Below are positions 1 to 5,884 of a stretch of 5,884 nucleotides of DNA, in pieces; the stretch's first letter is position 1, and every line of letters starts with the position of its first letter. Source of the stretch: Flavobacteriales bacterium (lineage in GTDB: Bacteria; Bacteroidota; Bacteroidia; NS11-12g; UBA955); the NCBI GenBank assembly GCA_947472115.1, contig CANIZU010000122.1:1-5884 (forward strand), given 5' to 3'. The notes beneath the pieces were generated by a model. It was not told where the DNA came from and did not search any database. It saw only the letters and a list, made by a program, of their open reading frames with translations. A program made the translations under genes and the position numbers.

Positions 1-47
1 ACGCGGTTTTCGTTGTTTTTGATTTCTTTTGGAACGCCTATGATCAT
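1..47 (-). CDS. ald: Alanine dehydrogenase, N-terminal fragment (cut by window edge)
   Basis: Reading the minus strand from the ATG at 47 gives MIIGVPKEIKNNENR followed by a partial Val codon, after which the window ends. The pattern (I/V)GVPKEIKNNExRV is the characteristic start of alanine dehydrogenase, which interconverts L-alanine and pyruvate plus ammonia with NAD in the cytoplasm; the Lys and Arg of this segment lie near the substrate pocket in known structures. Only 15 of roughly 370 expected residues are visible, so identity rests on this short motif. The related NAD(P) transhydrogenase alpha subunit also begins with a similar strand, but usually reads GIPRE rather than GVPKEIKNNE, so it is the less likely alternative. 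The gene follows the C1 peptidase on the same strand after 43 bases, and a good -7 promoter element sits in that gap. Confidence 0.75.
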   Translation of the reverse strand, partial: MIIGVPKEIKNNENR

Positions 48-62
48 GATTTTAAAGTGGCG

Positions 63-95
63 CAAAGATAAGCGATAAGTTTAATATTCCTTAAA
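63..95 (-). promoter_or_regulatory. Bacteroidota-type promoter for the alanine dehydrogenase gene
   Basis: On the minus strand TATCTTTG (plus positions 63-70) matches the Bacteroidota -7 consensus TAnnTTTG exactly. A weak -33-like TTTA lies at 92-95 with a 21-base spacer. Transcription would start near 57, leaving a leader of about ten bases before the ATG at 47. The -33 part overlaps the stop codon of the upstream peptidase gene (91-93), so the downstream gene can probably be transcribed on its own. The -7 match is seen directly; promoter activity is inferred. Confidence 0.5.
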
Positions 96-1317
96 GTCCA
101 AGCTTCTTACTTGTTCCTTTGTCGATGGCGTCTTTGTGCAACATCACCGAAATGGTTTTGTATCGGAAATACGATTCACTTACATAGAAGTATCCACCGA
201 GTGCGTTCCCAGTGCCCCAAGAGTTTTTTACCAAGAAATAGGTGCCTCCGTTTTTCTCTGTCGACATACCTACGATATGCATGCCATGGTCGTCCGTGGT
301 GGTTTGTTTATCAAACGCGGCCTGACGTAATTCTGGGGTAATAGTGAGTTCCGCCACAGGCTGAGAAAACGCATTGCCTTCTTTTTTAGCACCCGCATCA
401 TTAAAACCTACATTGTCGGTCCCAATTTTTTTAATCGTTGATTCATCCGCAGGAACAATGGCCAAACCATCGCGGAAAGAGAAGCCTTTTTCGCTGACAT
501 CCGCAGCCCAAGCCACAGTGTATCCTTTGCTCAGAGCAGATTTAACAGCGTTGGTGAATTCATCCAAGGGTAAGTTGTAGACTCGGTCCATCGACCAGTT
601 GTCGGGGATTTCAATCACAAAATTGCTATACAAGGGGTGATGCGTGAAGCTTGATAGAGCCACGTAATCGTTCATGTTTAAGCCGATCGCAGCGGAAAAA
701 GATTGTGGGGTATAGGACTTTCCTTCGTAAGTGAATTCTTTGGGGATGGGGCCGAGGTAAGCGTCCAAAATACCTTCAAATGCGGGCAGCCAATTTTCGG
801 AGTAGGTGCCGGGTTCTCTTTTTACCAGGGCCGACATGTATCCTTTTAGTACGGCGATCATTTCGCTATGGTCATGTTTTGTCGCGCCATTTTTAAGGCC
901 GGTGTAAACAGATTCTGGCACGATGCCATATTTGGATACGATGTTAGGGATGTCCCAACCTTCACCGCCTTGTTCAAAGCTGTGGTTGCCGTTCATGCGC
1001 AAATAGGTTTTGGCTTTTTCGGTGTAGGCGCATCGGGCGACATACATCTGACTTAGGTTGTATTCTCCTTTTCCCATGCGGATCAATTCGCTTTCTAGCA
1101 ACGAGAGTGTGCTATAACTCCAACAGGTTAGAGTTTTGCACTGGTCTTCCACGGGGGCGGCTTGTAAAATTTTACTTGGGGTGAAAAAATAACTACTACC
1201 GGTTTTATTGATAGAGTAGTCGATGGTTTTGGTTTCGATCTTTGCGGCATCTTGCGCCCACAAAGGGGTTGTGCCTAAAGCGATGACAATTGCGAGAAGA
1301 TTTGATTTCATAGCCAT
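91..1317 (-). CDS. Secreted C1 family cysteine peptidase (bleomycin hydrolase/PepC-like)
   Basis: 408-residue papain-fold peptidase resembling the C1B (bleomycin hydrolase, aminopeptidase C) branch. The N-terminus (Met3 to about Ala21, hydrophobic stretch then LWAQ) looks like a cleavable Sec signal peptide, so the enzyme should act in the periplasm or outside, unlike the cytosolic PepC of other bacteria. Catalytic parts are all visible: the oxyanion Gln59 in DQCKTLTCWSYS, nucleophile Cys65, His347 in DDHGMHIVG, and Asn365 in KNSWG. The long stretch between Cys and His (about 280 residues) and the NLSQMYVAR segment also fit C1B. All catalytic residues are present, so it is probably active; substrate preference cannot be read. 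Two ATGs lie at 1317 and 1311; the second (protein starting MKSNLLAI) makes the more typical signal peptide and is equally plausible. It lies 56 bases after the acyltransferase gene on the same strand, possibly cotranscribed with it; only a poor promoter match (TATTTTCG, 1319-1326) is seen. Confidence 0.88.
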   Translation of the reverse strand: MAMKSNLLAIVIALGTTPLWAQDAAKIETKTIDYSINKTGSSYFFTPSKILQAAPVEDQCKTLTCWSYSTLSLLESELIRMGKGEYNLSQMYVARCAYTEKAKTYLRMNGNHSFEQGGEGWDIPNIVSKYGIVPESVYTGLKNGATKHDHSEMIAVLKGYMSALVKREPGTYSENWLPAFEGILDAYLGPIPKEFTYEGKSYTPQSFSAAIGLNMNDYVALSSFTHHPLYSNFVIEIPDNWSMDRVYNLPLDEFTNAVKSALSKGYTVAWAADVSEKGFSFRDGLAIVPADESTIKKIGTDNVGFNDAGAKKEGNAFSQPVAELTITPELRQAAFDKQTTTDDHGMHIVGMSTEKNGGTYFLVKNSWGTGNALGGYFYVSESYFRYKTISVMLHKDAIDKGTSKKLGL

Positions 1318-1373
1318 GCGAAAATACAGATTTTAGGCAAGGCTTTTAACAGTGCACCAAATGGCGGTAGAAA

Positions 1374-2336
1374 TTACTCTTTAAATGGGCTTCTAATTTG
1401 ATAACTTTTGGTTCGATGGAAGAATTTCTTGTACCCTTTTATGAGTGTCATTAGGATTTTGCCTTTGGTGAAAAACAGGTAACTATTTTCCACGGGGATG
1501 GCTCCCATCGTGCTTTTTATTTCGGTAGCGGTTCTGCCCAAACACACAAACTGGGATTGGTTATCGATGCCATGGCGAATCACATCGTACATCATTCTTT
1601 GGTAAAGGGAGTCTTCCGCTGCCTCATCGGTGAGTCCTAAATGCATCGCATAGGTACCGTGATCGCTGTCGATGGCACTTACGAAACCACAAAGCATCGC
1701 GTTTTTGTAATAACCCCAAACTTTAAAATCGTCCTTTAACGTCCTAACGAAGGTGTGTAACATGGCTGAAATGTTGGGAGAAATGGCCAAGGTTTTATCT
1801 TTCAAGGTATGCCCAAGCATCTGTGCGCATTGGGGAATCCACTCGTTTGCTTCTTGGATTGATAATGGCTGGACGGAATAATTCTCGGTTGTTTTGAGTA
1901 CTTTGTTGGTCCGAACGCGGTATTTTGAACTCATGTTTGAAATGTAATCTTCAAACGTTTTCCATGATTCTCTTATTTCCAGATTCATGAATGGCTCGGC
2001 CGAAATCGTTACTGCATTGGAAAGTGAAGGCGAGCCGAGGACATTTATTATTTGAACGCCGCAGTTATTGGCATCCTCGATAACGGCATGGCCTGAATTA
2101 TAAATTTCTGGGAATTGTAGACCTGGGCTGCATGCGTTTCCGGCATAATGAATAAAACCCTTTGTGCTCAACAAGTTCACGCCCTTTAATATTGTCCGAT
2201 CTACATATTTACCTGTGGGTTTGGACAATTCCAAATAACTATAGGGGAAGGGTTTCCCGTCCAAATATAGAGTTCCGCCAAAATTGCCGAAAGCTGACTG
2301 TAATTGAGAAAATTTGGAAAAATCTATGGGTTTCAA
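1374..2336 (-). CDS. FemAB/GNAT-like acyltransferase-fold protein, function unknown
   Basis: 320-residue cytoplasmic protein with no signal peptide or membrane segment. The middle and C-terminal parts read like a GNAT-type acyltransferase of the FemAB/BioF2-like group: SSKYRVRTNKVLK (about residues 136-148) is the basic segment often seen before the second domain of such proteins, and about residues 206-288 form the core (WGYYKNAMLCGFVSA, then YAMHLGLTDEAAEDSLYQRMMYDVIRHGI, then a strand with LGRTATEIKSTMGA). The substrate is unknown; relatives join amino acids to peptidoglycan or other small acceptors. The N-terminal 110 residues are not recognised. The C-terminus is basic (GYKKFFHRTKSYQIR). 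The start is uncertain: the only ordinary start codon is TTG at 2336, there is no in-frame ATG before residue 117, and the frame stays open upstream to a stop at 2427-2429, encoding the plausible segment NPLDTPLL just before residue 1. It is divergent from the M49 gene and leads the minus-strand group. Confidence 0.7.
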   Translation of the reverse strand: MKPIDFSKFSQLQSAFGNFGGTLYLDGKPFPYSYLELSKPTGKYVDRTILKGVNLLSTKGFIHYAGNACSPGLQFPEIYNSGHAVIEDANNCGVQIINVLGSPSLSNAVTISAEPFMNLEIRESWKTFEDYISNMSSKYRVRTNKVLKTTENYSVQPLSIQEANEWIPQCAQMLGHTLKDKTLAISPNISAMLHTFVRTLKDDFKVWGYYKNAMLCGFVSAIDSDHGTYAMHLGLTDEAAEDSLYQRMMYDVIRHGIDNQSQFVCLGRTATEIKSTMGAIPVENSYLFFTKGKILMTLIKGYKKFFHRTKSYQIRSPFKE

Positions 2337-2391
2337 AAGGGGAGTATCTAGCGGATTAACAAAGCCCGAAGGGTGTTTGTTTTGAGGATGG

Positions 2392-2422
2392 CAAAATTGG
2401 TGTAAATGAGTGCTGATTCCAA
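2392..2422 (-). promoter_or_regulatory. Candidate promoter for the acyltransferase gene
   Basis: Minus-strand CAATTTTG (plus 2392-2399) matches TAnnTTTG at five of the six fixed positions, with TTG (plus 2420-2422) 20 bases upstream as a -33 element. Transcription would start near 2386, about 50 bases before the TTG start codon at 2336. A second identical CAATTTTG lies exactly 50 bases further upstream (2442-2449), so the choice of box is uncertain. Confidence 0.35.
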
Positions 2423-2493
2423 GTGTTTAGGGGGAAGAATTCAAAATTGCCGACGAAAGATGGTTCTAAATCGTTAATTGGAACATTTGGGTA

Positions 2494-2524
2494 TTTCGCT
2501 TGTGGCAAAATTCTTGTAGGTTTG
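2494..2524 (+). promoter_or_regulatory. Bacteroidota-type promoter for the M49 peptidase gene
   Basis: TAGGTTTG at 2517-2524 matches the -7 consensus TAnnTTTG exactly. A weak -33-like TTTC at 2494-2497 lies 19 bases upstream. The predicted transcription start is near 2530, giving a leader of about 30 bases that is A/T-rich (ATAAAATTTCAA) and lacks a Shine-Dalgarno site, as is common in this phylum. This supports a start codon downstream of 2530. Confidence 0.5.
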
Positions 2525-2561
2525 TAATTCTAGCATAAAATTTCAATTGAAGTATTCTAAG

Positions 2562-4700
2562 ATGAAACAAACATTCACAATTTTACTATCCGTGGCCATG
2601 GCCGCTGTCGTTGTCCCGGTTTCGGCGCAAACATCGGGCAAAGGCAAAAAGAAAACCCCAACTCCAACACAAGTTGCGCCTACTAAGAATATCGCAGCGC
2701 AGCGACTGGGGATGTATAAAAAATTCTCCCTAAAAACGGATACCGCATTGTTGTCGGTTGCGGAACGCGAATGTATTACCCACTTGATAAAGGCAGCGCA
2801 AATTGCCGATCGTATTTTTTGGAAACAAACCTATGGTGATAAGGACCAATTCCTTAAAGGAATAAAGGATTCTTCGGAGCGCAAATTTGCAGAAATCAAT
2901 TATGGTCCTTGGGATCGTTTGAATAACAACGAACCTTTCATGAAGGGTTATGGTCCAAAGCCCGACGGAGTTAATTTTTATCCCCGCGATTTTTCTATGG
3001 ATGGAATAGATCCCAACATGTTGGATTTTGTTAAGGGCCCATATTCGGTTGTGCGCGACTTTAAATTGCCTGGTCCAATTGATCCTAGCAAGCATAAAGA
3101 TGGTCCAATTTTCCCCGAGCCTATGGGATTGCCAATTTCCACTTCTTCCGGTAAGCAATATGAGGTATTAAAGTATGGTGAGTTTTATCGTGAGGATGTG
3201 ATGAAGTTGGGTGATGAAATGCATGCGGCCGCCGAAGCGATTATGAAAGAAGACAAGGAATTTGGTATGTATTTGAAAGAGAGAATGGGTGCCTTGATGA
3301 TGGATGATTACATTGGAAGTGATATTAAATGGTTGGGTTTGAAAGGTCACTTGGATTTTGTGATCGGACCGATTGAGAATTATGAAGACAAATTATTGGG
3401 TCAAAAAACTTCTTATGAGGCCTATGTTTTGGTAAGAGATAAGGAATGGGGTGCCAAATTGGATAAGTTTATTGCCTACTTGCCTAGTTTGCAAGCGGGT
3501 TTGCCCGTTTCTGCAGAATACAAGCCAGATTTGAACGCAGTTGTCGAAAGCAATGGAAACGGTGCCGTAGAAATGCAAATAAATGAGCCAGGATTTCCGC
3601 CAATGGATGGTACACAAAAACCCTTGAGTCAGTTGGCTGTTTTTGATGTGGTTTACTATGGTGGTGATTGTAATTCCGGTAGTAAAACAATTGCAGTGAA
3701 TTTGCCAAATGATGAGCGAATCCAGAAGAATTTTGGAACACGTCGTTCACAATTAAAGAATACCATGCAGGCAAAATTTGAGAACATGGTTGTCCCAATT
3801 TCTCAACGTGTGATTTTGCCATCGCAGCAAAAACACATTACCTTTAATGCATTTTTCTCCAATGTGATGTTTCATGAAGTGGCGCACGGTTTGGGCATCA
3901 AAAATGTGGTGAATAATCCTAAACTCACCGTGAGAGAAGCTCTCGGCGCCGATTACTCTGCCATCGAAGAGTGTAAAGCCGACGTTTTGGGTCTTTACAT
4001 GGTGACTCAATTGTTTGATAAAAAGGAGTTGGAAGGGTCGTTGGATGATTACTACGTCACTTTTGTTGCCAGCGTATTCCGCTCGGTGAGATTTGGTGCC
4101 GCATCAGCCCATGGCAAAGCCAACATGATCACATTTAATACGTTGTTGCAGCGCGGCGCTATCGCCGTAGAAGAAAAAGGCAAAGCCCAAGAGGATGGTG
4201 GCGCAGAAAAAAGATGGTATAAAGTTGACGTTGAGAAAATGCGTCAGGTAATTTCTGATTTGGCCGCTGAACTTTTGATTTTACAAGGCAACGGAGATAT
4301 GACTGCTGTGACAGCTATGTTAGACGGCAGAGGGGTGATTGGTGCGCCTTTGCAGATGGATATCAAGCGTATTGAAACGGCGGGTATTCCTGTTGATTTG
4401 GTATTTGATCAAGGCATTGAAACTTTGGGTCTAACTAAATTTTATAAGCCTTTGCCTGAAATGAAAATGCAGAATATGGGTGGAAAAGGTAAGCCTGGCA
4501 TGGGTGGCCCTGGTCAAGGCGGCCAAGGTGGTCCTGGTGGTCCTGGTGGCATGGGTGGTCCTGGTGGCATGGGTGGTCCTGGTCAAGGTGGTCCTGGTCA
4601 AGGCGGTCCTGGAATGGGCGCTCCAGGTCAGCCAAATATCCCCGGCCAAGGTGGTCCTGGTGGACAAATGCCTCCCCCTCCTCCATTGCCAAAAAAATAA
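2562..4700 (+). CDS. Secreted M49 (dipeptidyl-peptidase III family) zinc peptidase with Gly/Pro-rich tail
   Basis: The start is placed at ATG 2562 (712 residues) because it gives a clean signal peptide (MKQTFTILL..., ending VSAQ near residue 23); TTG at 2547 would add five residues. Numbering is from ATG 2562. A Lys/Thr/Pro linker (about 25-45) precedes the peptidase body, which has typical family segments such as AEINYGPWDRL and YPRDF. The zinc site is HEVAH at 438-442 with EECKAD at 469-474, where Glu470 is the likely third ligand and Glu439 the catalytic base; His517 in SAHGKAN is likely the counterpart of the conserved active-site His of DPP III. Family enzymes remove dipeptides from peptide N-termini. 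Classical members have HEXXGH; this one has the shorter HEXXH, as known for the Caldithrix enzyme. From about residue 640 the protein becomes a G/P/M/Q-rich tail and ends in five prolines, LPKK, which is unusual for M49. The prc-like gene follows after 72 bases. Confidence 0.88.
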   Translation: MKQTFTILLSVAMAAVVVPVSAQTSGKGKKKTPTPTQVAPTKNIAAQRLGMYKKFSLKTDTALLSVAERECITHLIKAAQIADRIFWKQTYGDKDQFLKGIKDSSERKFAEINYGPWDRLNNNEPFMKGYGPKPDGVNFYPRDFSMDGIDPNMLDFVKGPYSVVRDFKLPGPIDPSKHKDGPIFPEPMGLPISTSSGKQYEVLKYGEFYREDVMKLGDEMHAAAEAIMKEDKEFGMYLKERMGALMMDDYIGSDIKWLGLKGHLDFVIGPIENYEDKLLGQKTSYEAYVLVRDKEWGAKLDKFIAYLPSLQAGLPVSAEYKPDLNAVVESNGNGAVEMQINEPGFPPMDGTQKPLSQLAVFDVVYYGGDCNSGSKTIAVNLPNDERIQKNFGTRRSQLKNTMQAKFENMVVPISQRVILPSQQKHITFNAFFSNVMFHEVAHGLGIKNVVNNPKLTVREALGADYSAIEECKADVLGLYMVTQLFDKKELEGSLDDYYVTFVASVFRSVRFGAASAHGKANMITFNTLLQRGAIAVEEKGKAQEDGGAEKRWYKVDVEKMRQVISDLAAELLILQGNGDMTAVTAMLDGRGVIGAPLQMDIKRIETAGIPVDLVFDQGIETLGLTKFYKPLPEMKMQNMGGKGKPGMGGPGQGGQGGPGGPGGMGGPGGMGGPGQGGPGQGGPGMGAPGQPNIPGQGGPGGQMPPPPPLPKK
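4479..4697 (+). repeat. Tandem-repeat DNA encoding a GGPG-type C-terminal tail
   Basis: In-frame low-complexity tract inside the M49 gene made of Gly-Gly-Pro-Gly, Gly-Gly-Met and Gly-Gln units, ending in a proline run. At the DNA level an 18-bp unit is perfectly duplicated in tandem (4545-4562 and 4563-4580, starting GGTGGCATGG), followed by two 15-bp units differing at one base (4581-4595 and 4596-4610, starting GGTCAAGG). All unit lengths are multiples of three, so copy changes would keep the frame. The repeat structure is directly visible; its role (flexible linker, surface or matrix interaction) is unknown. Confidence 0.9.
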
Positions 4701-4720
4701 GTGCAGTAATTTTTGCTTGG
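4689..4720 (+). terminator. A/T-rich hairpin over the M49 stop codon (weak terminator candidate)
   Basis: CCAAAAAAAT (4689-4698) can pair with ATTTTTGCTTGG (4709-4720), giving a ten-base-pair stem with a two-base bulge (GC) and a ten-base loop. It spans the TAA stop (4698-4700). The stem is mostly A:U and is not followed by a clear T run, so strong termination is doubtful; it could instead act as a 3' end processing or stability element. Confidence 0.28.
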
Positions 4721-4730
4721 TTTATAAGGA

Positions 4731-4758
4731 TTTGAAGAGTGATTGTAATCGAAATTTG
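4731..4758 (+). promoter_or_regulatory. Candidate promoter for the prc-like gene
   Basis: GAAATTTG at 4751-4758 matches TAnnTTTG at five of the six fixed positions, with TTTG at 4731-4734 sixteen bases upstream, slightly short of the usual spacing. Transcription would start near 4764, only about nine bases before the ATG. A ten-base direct repeat (ATTTGAAGAG at 4730-4739 and 4754-4763) overlaps both elements. Readthrough from the M49 gene is equally possible. Confidence 0.3.
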
Positions 4759-4772
4759 AAGAGAAATAACGT

Positions 4773-5884
4773 ATGAGATTTAATAAATGGGTGGTACTAA
4801 CCTCCACGTCGATGATGTTGGCCTTGTTTGTTTTTTGTAGCAACAAGAAATTTGGTGATAATGATGGTTTCTTAGGTTCCCTGATGCGCATGCTTTCCGA
4901 AGCACATTATCAGCCGAAGGCCATTGACGATCAGTTGTCTGGAGAGATCTTCACCAACGTGATTAATAACTTGGATCGCGACAAGCACTTTTTTACCCAA
5001 GGGGATGTCGATAAGTTGTCGGTTTATAAAACATCCATTGACGATCAGATTCAGGCGGGAAAATTCGATTTTTTTGATTCTACTTGGACTCTGTTAATGA
5101 AGCGATTGGATCAACTTGATCCGATGATTCAGTCATCACTTGCTCAACCATTTAATTATCAAACAGACGATTCATATACGGTTTATGACGATGTTGTTGC
5201 CTTTCAACCCGATTGGAAAACGCTAGAAACTGATTGGACCAAGTGGTTGCAGTTTCAATCGATGGAAAGACTGTCGCGCAAAGTAGAAGCCCAGAAGAAA
5301 CTGAAGGATTCGGCCGGCATCGCCAAGCAAAAACCCTATGATACCTTGGAATTGCAAGCGCGTAATGAAACCAAAAAGTTCTACATCGACTGGTTTAAGC
5401 GTTTGAGAAAAATGGATCGCAGAGATCAACTTTCTATGTATGCCAATGCGATTGCCGAAATCTATGATCCCCATACCAACTATTTTCCACCAGAAGACAA
5501 GGAGAATTTTGATATCAGTATGACGGGCAAATTGGAGGGTATTGGTGCCACACTTACCGAGCGCGATGGCTATGTGAAGGTGGAACGCATCGTACCAGGC
5601 AGCGCCAGTTACCGTCAGGGAGAACTGAAAGCGGGTGATTTGATTTTAAAAGTGGCCCAAGGTTCGGCCGAAGCAGTGGATATCGTAGATATGAAATTGG
5701 ACGACGCCATTCAGTTGATTCGCGGTAAAAAAGGTACGGAAGTGCGTTTGACAGTGAAAAAGCCAGACGGCAGCGTTGTGGTAATTCCGATTATCAGAGA
5801 AGTGGTTGTGATTGAAGAGAGTTTCGCGCGCAGTGCACTGTTGAAATACTCAGGAAAGACCTTTGGTTTGATTCATTTGCCGAG
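4773..5884 (+). CDS. prc: Carboxy-terminal processing protease, S41 family (Prc/Tsp-like), N-terminal part
   Basis: Open reading frame of 370 codons plus two bases, running off the right edge with no stop. It begins MRFNKWVVL with a hydrophobic signal stretch ending at Cys22 (LFVFC); this could be a lipoprotein signal, but Phe before the Cys is atypical for a lipobox. Residues about 30-240 match the N-terminal domain of tail-specific proteases (LDRDKHFFTQGDVDKL at about 67, DPHTNYFPP at 232-240). A PDZ domain follows from about 250 (GIGA at 256-259, VPGSAS at about 274-279, LKAGDLIL at about 285-292, then a D-x-V-x-x-I-RGKKGT-like end). The Ser-Lys catalytic dyad of the S41 domain lies beyond the window, so activity cannot be judged. 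Family members cleave periplasmic or envelope proteins at nonpolar C-termini; Bacteroidota versions are about 700 residues. The gene lies 72 bases after the M49 gene on the same strand. Confidence 0.9.
   Translation, partial: MRFNKWVVLTSTSMMLALFVFCSNKKFGDNDGFLGSLMRMLSEAHYQPKAIDDQLSGEIFTNVINNLDRDKHFFTQGDVDKLSVYKTSIDDQIQAGKFDFFDSTWTLLMKRLDQLDPMIQSSLAQPFNYQTDDSYTVYDDVVAFQPDWKTLETDWTKWLQFQSMERLSRKVEAQKKLKDSAGIAKQKPYDTLELQARNETKKFYIDWFKRLRKMDRRDQLSMYANAIAEIYDPHTNYFPPEDKENFDISMTGKLEGIGATLTERDGYVKVERIVPGSASYRQGELKAGDLILKVAQGSAEAVDIVDMKLDDAIQLIRGKKGTEVRLTVKKPDGSVVVIPIIREVVVIEESFARSALLKYSGKTFGLIHLP

Larger units (their letters stand above)
2337..2546. other. Divergent intergenic region between the two gene groups
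   Basis: AT-rich region separating the minus-strand acyltransferase gene from the plus-strand M49 gene. It holds candidate promoters for both directions. The heptamer CAAAATT (plus strand) occurs three times, at 2392, 2442 and 2506. No convincing RNA gene, terminator hairpin or regulator-sized palindrome was seen. Part of it (2337-2426) is an open frame continuous with the acyltransferase gene and may be partly coding. Confidence 0.6.

Noticed and set aside
1..47. NAD(P) transhydrogenase alpha subunit as the identity of the left-edge fragment
   Set aside because: The visible GVPKEIKNNENR segment fits alanine dehydrogenase better than the GIPRE-type start of transhydrogenase, though 15 residues cannot exclude it fully.
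1318..1373. Promoter or terminator between the acyltransferase and C1 peptidase genes
   Set aside because: The best -7 match (TATTTTCG) is too close to the start codon and has no well-spaced -33 element, and no hairpin with a T run is present.
2730..4010. Minus-strand ORFs of 60 to 142 codons inside the M49 gene
   Set aside because: They lie wholly antisense to a well-supported coding sequence, show no recognisable domains and have no promoter of their own.
4545..4610. Possible CRISPR-like or minisatellite array
   Set aside because: The repeats are contiguous, short, multiples of three and in frame with the protein; there are no spacers.
4431..4891. Several overlapping ORFs on both strands across the Gly/Pro-rich repeat, including 4480-4776 plus and 4431-4667, 4435-4692 and 4628-4891 minus
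   Set aside because: Their proteins are low-complexity mirrors of the GGTCCT-type repeat (runs of His-Gln-Asp, Thr-Arg or Val-Val-Leu). They are out-of-frame shadows of the M49 tail.
5223..5474. Minus-strand 83-codon ORF
   Set aside because: Fully antisense to the Prc-like coding region, whose frame shows clear family motifs.

Overview
The window looks like a chromosomal fragment from a Bacteroidota bacterium. The evidence is the protein content (a Bacteroidota-style secreted M49 peptidase, a Prc/Tsp-type S41 protease and a secreted C1B peptidase) and matches to the Bacteroidota -7 promoter element (TAnnTTTG) in front of genes that lack clear Shine-Dalgarno sites. Nothing allows a finer placement. 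No RNA genes, insertion sequences, integrases, CRISPR arrays or phage genes were seen, and there is no gene-free stretch longer than about 210 bases.

Layout. Two gene groups diverge from a 210-225 bp AT-rich intergenic region (about 2337-2561). Leftward (minus strand) run a FemAB/GNAT-like acyltransferase protein (1374-2336), then a secreted bleomycin-hydrolase-like C1 cysteine peptidase (91-1317), then the first 15 codons of a probable alanine dehydrogenase (47 down to the window edge). The last gene is too short to be picked up as an ordinary ORF. It has its own likely promoter tucked against the stop codon of the peptidase gene. Rightward (plus strand) run a secreted M49 (dipeptidyl-peptidase III family) metallopeptidase with a striking Gly/Pro/Met/Gln-rich C-terminal tail (2562-4700), then the N-terminal half of a carboxy-terminal processing protease (S41, Prc/Tsp; 4773 to the window edge).

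How the genes may work together. Three of the five genes encode exported peptidases of three different catalytic classes (cysteine, zinc, serine), and the fourth recognised enzyme is a likely alanine catabolism enzyme. This fits envelope protein and peptide turnover feeding amino-acid use, but the shared role is inferred from proximity only. The Prc-like protease is a housekeeping envelope protease and may simply be a neighbour.

Most of the window is ordinary. The parts worth a second look are the M49 enzyme (HEXXH instead of the classical HEXXGH, short spacing to EECKAD, repeat-built collagen-like tail), the acyltransferase gene with no ATG start and an open frame running upstream, and the small promoter and repeat features between genes. 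No convincing undescribed system was found.
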